From assembly GCA_030447445.1 (NCBI GenBank), contig JAUJOW010000004.1:1-64000 (forward strand): a DNA stretch of 64,000 nt. The letters are read 5' to 3'. The notes beneath the pieces were generated by a model that saw only the letters and a program-made list of their open reading frames with translations, did not search any database and had not been told where the DNA came from. The position numbers were made by a program, and so were the translations under genes. Positions 1-7,879 of this stretch are shown here, piece after piece. The stretch is from Acidimicrobiales bacterium (GTDB lineage Bacteria; Actinomycetota; Acidimicrobiia; Acidimicrobiales; Iamiaceae). Position 1 is the first letter of the stretch. Every line of letters starts with the position of its first letter.

Positions 1-2
1 AG

Positions 3-118
3 AAGGCCGACATCGACTCCCGGGTACGGAAGACGGCGGACATCCTGAGCATCGGACCGCTGCTCGACCGGAAGCCCCGCCAGCTCTCCGGTGGACAGCA
101 GCAGCGGGTCGCCCTCGG
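3..118 (+). pseudogene. ABC transporter ATP-binding protein, internal fragment
   Basis: Reading from base 3 gives a peptide that ends in the ABC signature region ([12 protein letters not shown], about 84-119), of the kind seen in sugar-import ATPases of the UgpC/MsmK type. After the signature the expected continuation (RA, then Walker B with DEP) is missing. The frame instead runs into unrelated sequence, and a different protein becomes readable in another frame from about base 119. The fragment therefore has neither its start (outside the window) nor its end. It may be a recombination scar or an assembly join. The family call is secure from the signature alone; the substrate cannot be told. 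Confidence 0.6.
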
Positions 119-2569
119 CCCGACGCCGGCACGCTGTGGTGGATCGACGGCGAGCTGCACCGGCTGGCCGCCCAGCGGGCTGCGGTGCTCCACCGCCTGC
201 GCCAGGCGGACCGGCCACCGGACCGCGCCGCACCGGCGGCGGTTCCGCACCGGTCGACCACGTCGCCTCGGTCTCCGCTGGCTCCACCAGCGGCGGAGCA
301 GGAGGTGACCGAGGGGGCCGATGTGCAGAACCTGCTGCTCGGCCTGGGAGCCCTCTGCCTGGCCGTGGCCGCCGTCGTCTTCGCGGCCGTCACCTGGGAC
401 CGCCTCGGCGCCATCGCGCAGGGCGGCCTGTTGCTCGGCTTCACCGGCCTCCTCGCCGCCCTGGCCGCCGCCGGCCACCACCGCGGGTTGCGGGCCACTG
501 CCGAGGCGGTGGGCGCGGTGGCGATGGCGCTCGCCGTGATCGACGTCAACGTCGTGCGCCTCGGCCTGCTGCCCGACCTGGACCCGGAGGTGGTGTGGGC
601 CGTCGGGCTGGCGGTGGTGGCCGTAGCCGCCGCTGGGTTCAGTCGGCTGGCTCCGCTCGTGGTCGGCCGGGTCGGTGCCGTCGTCACCGCCCAGGTCCCC
701 GCTCTCCTCCTCGCCGCCGCCGTGGCTCCGTCCGGCGAGTGGGTCGTCGCCGTTGCGCTGGTCCAGTCGGCGGTGGTGCTCGCGTGCCTCCGGTTGAGGC
801 CAGGCGGGGCCGTAGACGGTCGGGTTCTCGCCGTGGCCGCGGGCGGGGCGGCGGTCACCTGGTCCGTGGCCACGGTGGCTTCGGTGGCTGTGGCGTTGAA
901 CGGCCAGGCCGGCCAGGGCGTCGCCGTCGACGCTGTCGCACTGCTCGTCCTCGCCGCCGCCGTGGCCGCCGGCGCGGCGCTGGCGTGGGGGCACATGGGC
1001 GCCGTGCGCCTCCCCTCGCTGGTCGCCACCACCCTCACCGGTGCCGGTGCCCTGATCTGTGCCACCGAACCGCTGGCCGCCGGTGATGCGCAGTGGCTGG
1101 TGGTGGGGGCGATCGGGGTGGCCGTGGTGGCCGTCACCCGCATCCTCCCCGCCCGCTGGGGCACCGCTCCGGCGGCGATGGGAGCGGCCGTCGCCGTCGT
1201 GGCGTGCGGCCCGGGGGCCCAGGCCCTGCTGGAGGCCGTCCTCGGGCCTGAGCACCTGGCCCAACAGCCGTGGCAGGGACGCCTGGCCGATTCCGCCCGA
1301 GCCACGGTGCGCCCCGGCGACGGGCTCGTCTGGCACGGGGATGGCGCCACCGGCGGGTATCTCGTCGTGCTCTGGGCTCTGGTGCTCGCCGCCGGTCACC
1401 GCCTCGGGGCCCTGGCCAGGGCGACGGTCGCCGTGCTCTCCGTGGTGTCGGTGGCGGCGCTCCCGCTGGTGGTCGACGCCTCGGTGGCGGTGGCCCTGGC
1501 CGTCGTGCTCGTCGGTGCCCTGGGTGCCACCGCCGTCGCCCTCACCTCGCCCCCGGCCCGCCGGGCGGCCTGGCCGTCGGCGCTCTTCCTGGCCGCGCTC
1601 GCCATCGGCTGGGGGCTGGTCAGCGAGGCCGCCACGATCACCGCCATGACCGCCGTCACCATCGTTGCCGTCGCCGTCGCCGCCCTCACCGGCCTGGGCC
1701 CGGACCCTGCCCGCGGGGGGTCCTCCGGCGGGCCTGTGACCGCAGGCCGCCTGGCCACGGCAACCGGTGCGGTCACCGTGGCCACCGTGGCCGGCGGCAG
1801 TCTCGCCGTCGTCGTTCCCCTCGCGCTCGGTCTGGAGGCGGCCACCGCGTGGTCGTGCCTGGCGGTGTGGGCGGCGCTGGTGTCCTCGCTCGGTTGGCTG
1901 CTCGAGCGCTCGGGTCGGCCCGCGCTCGCCGGCGTCGTCGACGCCGCCGTGGCGGCGGCCACCGCGGTGGCCCTGCACGCCCTCGTCGTCACGGCCGATG
2001 TCGACCGGCTCAGCCTCGGCCTGTTGGTGGTCGTCGCCGCCCTCGGTGCCCACGCCCTCCGTCCCACCCGGCTCCCGTCGCTCTGGGTAGCCGTGGCCGC
2101 CGCCGTCGTCCTGGTGTGGCTCCGCCTCGCCGTCGCCGACGTGACCCTGGTGGAGGCCTATTCGCTGCCCGCTGCGGCGGCCCTGTTGGCCGCCGGGTGG
2201 GCGCACGGACACCAGTCCGGCGAGACCGGGTCGTGGCTGACCGTCGGTCCCGCCTTGGTGGTGGCCTTCGCTCCCACGCTGCTGGTCTCCCTGGAGGGCG
2301 CAGGGCTCGTGCGCCCGCTCCTCGCCGTCGCCGCCGCCACCGCCGTGCTGCTGGTCGGGGTGCGGGCACGGGGCCAGGCGCCCGTCGCCGTCGGGTCCAC
2401 CGTCGTGGCCGTGCTGGCGGCCCGCCAGCTCCTCCCGCTGACCGCCGAGCTGCCTCGCTACCTCGTCTTCGCCACCGTCGGGGCTGTGCTGCTCGCCCTC
2501 GGCGCCACCTTCGAGCAGCGTCGCCGCGACATGGCCGAGCTCCGGGACCGCTTCGGTCGCCTGCAGTGA
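119..2569 (+). CDS. Large multi-pass membrane protein of unknown function, 5' end missing or chimeric
   Basis: The frame is open from the window start, but sensible protein begins near base 119 ([19 protein letters not shown]). That stretch resembles the segment that follows an N-terminal zinc ribbon in large actinobacterial membrane proteins of this kind. The nearest internal start is GTG at 185. After a short proline-rich linker the protein is almost entirely Ala/Val/Leu-rich hydrophobic helices, more than twenty by eye, up to a charged tail ([16 protein letters not shown]). I see no enzymatic motif, and the function is unknown. The true start codon and N-terminal domain are absent because the gene abuts the ABC ATPase fragment. 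Confidence 0.65.
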   Translation, partial: PDAGTLWWIDGELHRLAAQRAAVLHRLRQADRPPDRAAPAAVPHRSTTSPRSPLAPPAAEQEVTEGADVQNLLLGLGALCLAVAAVVFAAVTWDRLGAIAQGGLLLGFTGLLAALAAAGHHRGLRATAEAVGAVAMALAVIDVNVVRLGLLPDLDPEVVWAVGLAVVAVAAAGFSRLAPLVVGRVGAVVTAQVPALLLAAAVAPSGEWVVAVALVQSAVVLACLRLRPGGAVDGRVLAVAAGGAAVTWSVATVASVAVALNGQAGQGVAVDAVALLVLAAAVAAGAALAWGHMGAVRLPSLVATTLTGAGALICATEPLAAGDAQWLVVGAIGVAVVAVTRILPARWGTAPAAMGAAVAVVACGPGAQALLEAVLGPEHLAQQPWQGRLADSARATVRPGDGLVWHGDGATGGYLVVLWALVLAAGHRLGALARATVAVLSVVSVAALPLVVDASVAVALAVVLVGALGATAVALTSPPARRAAWPSALFLAALAIGWGLVSEAATITAMTAVTIVAVAVAALTGLGPDPARGGSSGGPVTAGRLATATGAVTVATVAGGSLAVVVPLALGLEAATAWSCLAVWAALVSSLGWLLERSGRPALAGVVDAAVAAATAVALHALVVTADVDRLSLGLLVVVAALGAHALRPTRLPSLWVAVAAAVVLVWLRLAVADVTLVEAYSLPAAAALLAAGWAHGHQSGETGSWLTVGPALVVAFAPTLLVSLEGAGLVRPLLAVAAATAVLLVGVRARGQAPVAVGSTVVAVLAARQLLPLTAELPRYLVFATVGAVLLALGATFEQRRRDMAELRDRFGRLQ

Positions 2570-2610
2570 CGCGGCCCCCGGGGGAGCGACGGTGCTGCGA
2601 GACTTCCACC

Positions 2611-2727
2611 ATGGCCGACGTCCACCACTGCCCGTTCTGCGAGCTGATCTTCAGCAGCCTCGCCGAGCTGCAGGAACACATCACCATCGACCACCCCGAC
2701 CGCTCGGTGCCCGATCGGGAGTACTGA
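2611..2727 (+). CDS. C2H2 zinc-finger microprotein (38 aa)
   Basis: A short gene starting at ATG 2611 encodes 38 residues containing one textbook C2H2 spacing: CPFC, twelve residues, then H-x4-H (HITIDH). The intervening FSSLAELQEH also matches the classic finger pattern with Phe and Leu core residues. It lies 41 bp after the membrane-protein gene on the same strand and ends 25 bp before the convergent MBL gene. Upstream there is only a weak purine-rich ribosome site. It probably binds one zinc and may bind nucleic acid or protein; no partner can be assigned. Single C2H2 fingers of this size are rare but known in actinobacteria. Confidence 0.6.
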   Translation: MADVHHCPFCELIFSSLAELQEHITIDHPDRSVPDREY

Positions 2728-2752
2728 CCCCGGTCGCAGCCCGAGGGACTTG

Positions 2753-3610
2753 TCACAGCCTGAGGACGAGGTCTTCCCTGGCCGCCAGCACCGCCGGGGG
2801 GGTGGGGCGGTCGGCGAAGGAGGCGACGATGGCATCGATCTCGTCGTCGGTCCGGTCGGGGTGGTGGTGGAAGAGCGCCACGGTGCCGGCGGCGGCACGG
2901 GAACCGAGGTCGAAGGCGTAGTCCACGGTGGAGTGGCCGAAGGAGGCCGACCGGGGGAACTCCTCGGCGGTGTGCTGGGCGTCGTGGATGAGCAGGTCGA
3001 CCCCCGCGGCCAGCGCCAGCGCCGCCGAATGGCGGTCGCCCTGCCCGTCGGGGCCGGGGCCGAGGGCGACCGGTCCGTGGTCGGACATGTAGGCGATGGT
3101 GGCCTGGCCGTCGCTGACCCGGTAGCCGAAGGTCCTGCCGCCCTTGTGGGGGACCTCGGCCGCGGCCACGGTGAAGCCGGCGAAGCGGTGCTCGCCAGGT
3201 TCCAACCCTTCGAACCGCCACTGTCCCCGCAGCTCGTTGGGGGTGATGGGGAAGCTCGGCGGGCTCATGGCCCGACCCAATGCGCTCGCCGCCACCTCAG
3301 CGCCGTCGTCGCTCCCGCCCTGGGCGGGGAGCCACAGTTCCACCACGGCGTCGTCTCGGTCCAGGGACCGGGCGAAGGGCAGCCCGTGGGTGTGGTCCCA
3401 GTGGAGGTGGGTGAGCAGCACCGTGCCGCGAAACGGCGCCCCGTCCAGCAGCTCCTCCATCCGGCGGAGGCCGGTGCCGGCGTCGATGACCAACGTCGGC
3501 CGCTCGCCGTCGTGGGCAAGGGCGACACACGAGGTGTGTCCTCCGTACCGGACGAAGGCGGCACCCGGGGCCGGCGTCGAGCCCCGGACGCCGAGGAAGT
3601 GGACCTGCAC
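2753..3610 (-). CDS. MBL-fold metallohydrolase (PhnP/RNase Z-like branch)
   Basis: A 285-residue protein opening with QVHFLGVRGSTPAPG, the usual start of metallo-beta-lactamase-fold phosphodiesterases. The zinc site HLHWDH is at residues 68-73, and further ligands are likely in the SDHG and IHDAQHT segments. These proteins cleave phosphodiester or cyclic phosphate bonds, or act as RNase Z-like nucleases; the sequence does not decide which. It starts 4 bp after the stop of the upstream cNMP-binding-domain gene, so the two form an operon. That neighbour suggests, but does not prove, a link to cyclic-nucleotide signalling. Confidence 0.8.
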   Translation of the reverse strand: MQVHFLGVRGSTPAPGAAFVRYGGHTSCVALAHDGERPTLVIDAGTGLRRMEELLDGAPFRGTVLLTHLHWDHTHGLPFARSLDRDDAVVELWLPAQGGSDDGAEVAASALGRAMSPPSFPITPNELRGQWRFEGLEPGEHRFAGFTVAAAEVPHKGGRTFGYRVSDGQATIAYMSDHGPVALGPGPDGQGDRHSAALALAAGVDLLIHDAQHTAEEFPRSASFGHSTVDYAFDLGSRAAAGTVALFHHHPDRTDDEIDAIVASFADRPTPPAVLAAREDLVLRL

Positions 3611-3614
3611 CCCG

Positions 3615-4613
3615 TCAGCGCTCCTCGCGCCGATGACCGGTGGACAGCTCCACCAGCGCCTCTCGGTCGATGCTGTCGGCTGGCGCAGAGGCCACCGAGC
3701 AGGCGGTGACCGCCCGCAGCGTCGACGTGCGCTGGCCGCCCTCGAGAGCGGCCCGCTCGCCCAGCAGGGCGCCGGGACCGAGCTCGACCAGCGGTTCCCC
3801 GTCCACCTCCACCCGCAGGACGCCGTCGAGCAGGAGGAACAGTGAATCGCCGCTGTCGCCCTGCTCGACGAGCGTGCGGCCCGCCCGCACCTTCCTGATG
3901 GACGGTCGAGCCTTGCCTTGCATGAACTGGTCCGAGAGCTTCCGCTCGAGCGCGGTACCCACGGCGGTGACGAGCGCCGAGGAGTCCTCGTCCCCCCATG
4001 GTGAGTGCTTGCCGAAGGCGGTGCGGTACCACGTCTTGAAGTCGATCACCCCGGTCTTGCCGATGAGCTCGCCGCGATGGTCATAGACCCAGTGCCGGGG
4101 GAAGGGGCTCGCCCCCGAGAGGGCCGGTTCGACCCGACCGTCAGCGTGCAGCGTCAGTGAGAGGGTGCTCCACGCCAGCGGCGCCGACACCTGCACGAAG
4201 GGCGGGCGCCGTACCCGCCGGGGGGCGGGAACACCGGTGCGGCCCCCGGCGGTCTGGGTGAAGCGCACCCACCCCTCGCCCACCTCCGGTTCGGGGGCGA
4301 GGTCGGGCAACGAGACGGCGGCGAAGGTGGCAGACCGCTGCCCCAGGCGCATGGTGGTGGCGCCGATCATGCCCCCGGCGCCGTCGCCCAACCCATGGGC
4401 GACGATCCGGCCGTCCTCCACCTCGATCCAGGCGGCGAGGCGGTTGGCGAAGCGGAACCGGTCGGCGGCCCGGAGCTCGTCGAGGCCGTCGAGCACGTCC
4501 GGTGGCGGCTGGTCGTAGTGGGCGACCCCCATCTCGAAGGGCAACTTGGTCATCCCCTTGACCGCCTCGGAGGGGATCCAGGAGAGCGAGGTGACGGCGG
4601 ATTCGATGCGCAT
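3615..4613 (-). CDS. Cyclic-nucleotide-binding-domain protein
   Basis: About 332 residues from the ATG at 4613 (MRIESAVTSLSWIPSEAVKG); an upstream in-frame start at 4664 would add 17 unlikely residues. The first 200 or so residues form an uncharacterised actinobacterial domain. The last 110 form a CRP-like cyclic-nucleotide-binding beta barrel, with VEQGDSGDSLFLLLDGVL followed by LGPGALLGERAALEGGQRTSTLRA, which holds the phosphate-binding GERA-x-RTST pattern. No DNA-binding helix-turn-helix follows, so this is a cNMP effector rather than a CRP regulator. The receiver-cyclase at 5623 could supply its ligand. Confidence 0.75.
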   Translation of the reverse strand: MRIESAVTSLSWIPSEAVKGMTKLPFEMGVAHYDQPPPDVLDGLDELRAADRFRFANRLAAWIEVEDGRIVAHGLGDGAGGMIGATTMRLGQRSATFAAVSLPDLAPEPEVGEGWVRFTQTAGGRTGVPAPRRVRRPPFVQVSAPLAWSTLSLTLHADGRVEPALSGASPFPRHWVYDHRGELIGKTGVIDFKTWYRTAFGKHSPWGDEDSSALVTAVGTALERKLSDQFMQGKARPSIRKVRAGRTLVEQGDSGDSLFLLLDGVLRVEVDGEPLVELGPGALLGERAALEGGQRTSTLRAVTACSVASAPADSIDREALVELSTGHRREER

Positions 4614-4772
4614 GACCACAGCCTGCGCTCCCGGCCGTCGGCCCGACACCCGGGCACCAGGCATCCGGAGGTGTGGCTGCCACTACCGCCGATCCGCATG
4701 GTCGTGCCCTGTGCCCGCCGACGGCGAGCTGCGCCCAATGACGGCATCCGAACAACCCTGGAGGGGAAGCAC

Positions 4773-5603
4773 ATGCACAACCGAAGCGAGACGAGGCCGT
4801 GGCGACGTCTGGTGGTGAGCGGCCTGGCCGCCGTCACCCTGGTCGGAGGGTTCGGCGCCTGCGGCGACGACGACGAGGAGACCACGGCCGGCGACGAGTC
4901 GACCGACACCACCGCCAGCACCGAGGCGGAGACCTCTGGCACCAGCGGCGGGACCGAGGCGGCGACGGCGGCGTTCTGCGAGCCTGCGCTCGGCGTCTAC
5001 GACATCCCCGTGCCCCAGGAGGACAGTGGTGAGCCGGTGAAGGAGTACGCCAGCCAGGTGGCAGCCGCCTATGAGGAGATCATCCCCTCGTTGCCCGAGG
5101 AGGCCAAGGCCGACGCCGAGTCAGCGGCCGAGCAGTTCGCCGAGGTGGCCGAGACCGGCGACCCTGGTGACCTCGAGCCCGGCCTGGACGGGGCCACCGT
5201 GGCCGCCGTGATCGAGTCGTGTGGCGTGGAGAGCTACGACGTGACCATGGTGGACTACGAGTTCGAGGGCATCCCCGAGACGATCCCGGCCGGGCCCGCC
5301 GCCTTCGACTTCGAGAACACGGGCAAGGAGCAGCACGAGTTCATCCTGCTCCGCAAGAACGACGGGGTCACCGAGTCGGTGGAGGACTTGTTGGCCCTGC
5401 CCGAGGAGGAGGCCATGACCAAGGTGGCGTTCGTCAACGCCGGGTTTGCCCCGGCAGGCGGTGACGGCGCCCTGATCGCCAAGCTCGAGGCGGGCGAGTA
5501 CATCTACGCCTGCTTCATCCCGGTGGGAACGGTCGGCGAGGCCGAGGGCGACGGGCCGCCGCACTTCACAGAGGGCATGGCCGGCGAGTTCACCGTCGAG
5601 TAG
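4773..5603 (+). CDS. Secreted cupredoxin-like lipoprotein
   Basis: A 276-residue lipoprotein. The ATG at 4773 follows a good ribosome site (GAGGGG, about 4761-4766). A charged n-region (RPWRR) precedes a hydrophobic helix ending in a lipobox with Cys30. An acidic Thr/Ser-rich linker follows. The C-terminal 100 residues look like a plastocyanin-type domain: EQHEF gives a candidate first His, then a Cys (YACFIP), a second His (PPHF) and a Met four residues later (EGM), in the order of a type 1 copper site. It likely carries electrons, or binds copper, on the outside of the membrane. The cyclase gene starts 19 bp downstream. Confidence 0.65.
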   Translation: MHNRSETRPWRRLVVSGLAAVTLVGGFGACGDDDEETTAGDESTDTTASTEAETSGTSGGTEAATAAFCEPALGVYDIPVPQEDSGEPVKEYASQVAAAYEEIIPSLPEEAKADAESAAEQFAEVAETGDPGDLEPGLDGATVAAVIESCGVESYDVTMVDYEFEGIPETIPAGPAAFDFENTGKEQHEFILLRKNDGVTESVEDLLALPEEEAMTKVAFVNAGFAPAGGDGALIAKLEAGEYIYACFIPVGTVGEAEGDGPPHFTEGMAGEFTVE

Positions 5604-5622
5604 GAAGGGCCGGATCGCCACG

Positions 5623-6948
5623 ATGGACTCGATCAGCGTGTTCCTCGCCGACGACAACCTGATCGTCCGCGAAGGGGTCCGGGCGCTCGTCAACCGGGAG
5701 CCCGACCTCGAGGTGGTCGGGGTGGCCGCCGACCATGACGAGCTCGTCAGGGGGGCCGTGGCGGCGGCCCCCCAGGTGGTGGTCACCGACATCCGGATGC
5801 CGCCCAGTTTCCAGCGCGAGGGCATCGAGGCGGCCAAGGAGGTGCGCCGGCACCACCCCGGCACCGGGATCGTCGTGCTGTCCCAGTACGACGATCCCGA
5901 GTACGCCATCTCCCTGCTGAGCGAGGGCGCCGCCGGTTACGCCTACCAACTGAAGGACCGCATCGCCGAGGGCGACCAGCTCGTCCAGGCCATCCGGGCC
6001 GTGGCCTGCGGTGGCACCGCCCTCGACCCGGCCATCGTGGACTCGCTGATGCGACCGGTGACCACCGACGGTGACATGGGCGACGACGACGAGGAGCTGC
6101 TTCGCCTCGTGGCCGAGGGCAAGCCCATCAAGGCCATCGCCGTGGCCCGCCGCACCACCCCCGAAGCGGTGGCCGACGACGTCGAGCAGCTCTTCCTGCA
6201 CATGGCCCAGGAGGCGTCCTCGGGAGCGAGCGGTGCGCTACGTCGGCTGCGGTTGTTGCACCAGGCCATCGTGGACCGGGAGGAGCAGGGACAGTCGCTG
6301 TCGCGCCTCCTCCCAGGAGGCATCGCCGACAAGGTCCGCCGGGAAGGCGGCCACATCGGCGAGAGCGAGGCCGTGGTCGTGACCGTGCTCATGTCCGACA
6401 TCCGCGGCTACTCCGGCATCGCCGAGCGCACTTCGCCCACGGCGCTGGCGGCCCAGCTCAACGAGCACCGGGCGGCCATGAACGGCGCCATCCTGGGGGA
6501 GGGGGGCACGGTCATGCAGTTCGTGGGCGACGCCGTCATGGCCGTGTTCGGCGCGCCCATCGCCCAGGACGACCACGCCGACCGGGCCCTCGTCGCCGCC
6601 CACGCCATGCACGCCGCCCAGCACGGGCTGAACGATCGATGGCGGGCACAGGGCCGTGAGCCGTTCGGCCTCGGCATCGGGCTGTCCACCGGTGACGCCG
6701 CCGCCGCCCTCCTCGGGTCGGAGGAGCGACTCGAGTACACGATCGTCGGCGACACCGTGAACCTCACCCAACGCCTCCAGCAGTGGGCCGAGGAAGGCGA
6801 GACCGTCCTCTCCGAGCCGACGTGGGCGGCGCTCCGGGATCGGCCGTCGGCGGTCACGGCGCTCGAGCCGGCGCTCGTCAAGGGGCGGCGCGCACCTGTG
6901 GCCGCCTACAAGCTTCCGCGGGTCGCCGGTGAGCCGGTGGCGGGTTGA
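5623..6948 (+). CDS. Response regulator fused to class III nucleotide cyclase
   Basis: A 441-residue signalling protein. Residues 1-130 are a receiver domain with phospho-acceptor Asp56 (VVVTDIRMPP) in the NarL-like form. About 140-190 is a degenerate LuxR-like segment (LLRLVAEGKPIKAIAVARR). A linker and a class III cyclase domain follow, with metal-binding Asp259 (MSDIRGYS) and Asp303 (VGDAVMAVFG) and the transition-state pair Asn380/Arg384 (DTVNLTQRL). The catalytic set is complete, so it should make cAMP or cGMP when phosphorylated. The divergently transcribed cNMP-binding protein at 3615-4613 is the obvious candidate reader. No cognate kinase is adjacent; the kinase at 15.9 kb is the closest. 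Confidence 0.85.
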   Translation: MDSISVFLADDNLIVREGVRALVNREPDLEVVGVAADHDELVRGAVAAAPQVVVTDIRMPPSFQREGIEAAKEVRRHHPGTGIVVLSQYDDPEYAISLLSEGAAGYAYQLKDRIAEGDQLVQAIRAVACGGTALDPAIVDSLMRPVTTDGDMGDDDEELLRLVAEGKPIKAIAVARRTTPEAVADDVEQLFLHMAQEASSGASGALRRLRLLHQAIVDREEQGQSLSRLLPGGIADKVRREGGHIGESEAVVVTVLMSDIRGYSGIAERTSPTALAAQLNEHRAAMNGAILGEGGTVMQFVGDAVMAVFGAPIAQDDHADRALVAAHAMHAAQHGLNDRWRAQGREPFGLGIGLSTGDAAAALLGSEERLEYTIVGDTVNLTQRLQQWAEEGETVLSEPTWAALRDRPSAVTALEPALVKGRRAPVAAYKLPRVAGEPVAG

Positions 6949-7057
6949 TCGTTGGTGTCCGAGGGTGGCCAGCACCCCCTCGCGCCACAGGCTCGCGCCC
7001 TTGGACGGCCTCATCGATTGTGATCGGATGAGGCAAGCATCGAGTGGAGGGACGGGG

Positions 7058-7855
7058 ATGACAGAGACGGGATCGACCACGGAGGCGAGGTCTGGCGAGG
7101 ACGTACTGGTGGTCCGCAACCTGCGCAAGACCTACGAGGCGGAGGAGGCGCCGGTGCGGGCCCTGCGAGGGGCCGACCTCGACCTGCCACGGGGGCAGTT
7201 CGCCGCCGTGATGGGCCCGTCGGGGTGCGGGAAGTCGACGCTGTTGAACCTGGTGGCCGGCCTCGACCAGGCCGACGAGGGAGAGATCACCCTGGCCGGC
7301 GAGGCGGTCACGGGCCGCAGCGAGGACGAATTGGCCCGGATGCGGCGCCGGCACATCGGGATCGTCTTCCAGTTCTTCAACCTCCTGGAGGGCATGAGCG
7401 CCCAGGAGAACGTGGTGCTCCCCGCCGTCGTGGCCGGCACGCCCCGCAAGAAGGCCGAAGGGCGGGCCCGTGACCTGCTCGACCTGCTCGGCCTGGGGGA
7501 CAAGGCCAAGGCCGCGCCGGGGGTGCTCTCCGGCGGGCAGCGCCAGCGCCTGGCCATCGCCCGGGCGCTGGCCAACGAGCCGACGCTGTTGTTGGCCGAC
7601 GAGCCGACCGGGGCGCTCGACTCCGAGGGCGGCCACGAGGTCATGGAGCTGTTCCGCCGCCTCCACGCCGGTGGGCAGACCATCCTGCTCGTCACCCACG
7701 ACGACGACGTGGCCGCCGCTGCCGAGCGCATCGTGCGCATGAAGGACGGCCGGGTGGTCGGCGCCGGCGCCGACGGGTCGGCTGGTTCCACCGGTTCGGG
7801 AGGGACGGCCGGCACGTCGACTCCGGGGGCGGTCACGACCTCGGCCGCCGGCTGA
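7058..7855 (+). CDS. MacB/LolD-type ABC transporter ATP-binding protein
   Basis: 265 residues from the ATG at 7058, which has a GGAGGG site 7 bp upstream. Walker A is GPSGCGKST (53-61), the Q-loop is VFQFFNLLEG, the signature LSGGQRQRLAIARAL, Walker B LLLADEPTG, and the switch His is in LLVTHDDD. This form of the domain pairs with FtsX-like permeases in efflux or lipoprotein-handling systems. A Gly/Ser/Thr-rich tail of about 25 residues follows the domain. Three FtsX-type permease genes lie downstream on the same strand, so this single ATPase probably serves all three. Confidence 0.9.
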   Translation: MTETGSTTEARSGEDVLVVRNLRKTYEAEEAPVRALRGADLDLPRGQFAAVMGPSGCGKSTLLNLVAGLDQADEGEITLAGEAVTGRSEDELARMRRRHIGIVFQFFNLLEGMSAQENVVLPAVVAGTPRKKAEGRARDLLDLLGLGDKAKAAPGVLSGGQRQRLAIARALANEPTLLLADEPTGALDSEGGHEVMELFRRLHAGGQTILLVTHDDDVAAAAERIVRMKDGRVVGAGADGSAGSTGSGGTAGTSTPGAVTTSAAG

Positions 7856-7879
7856 CCGGAGCCGTCGGGTCGCCCGGGC

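Noticed and set aside
4395-4772. N-terminal extension of the cupredoxin lipoprotein
   Set aside because: It overlaps the divergent cNMP-protein gene, and the ATG at 4773 has a good ribosome site and signal peptide.
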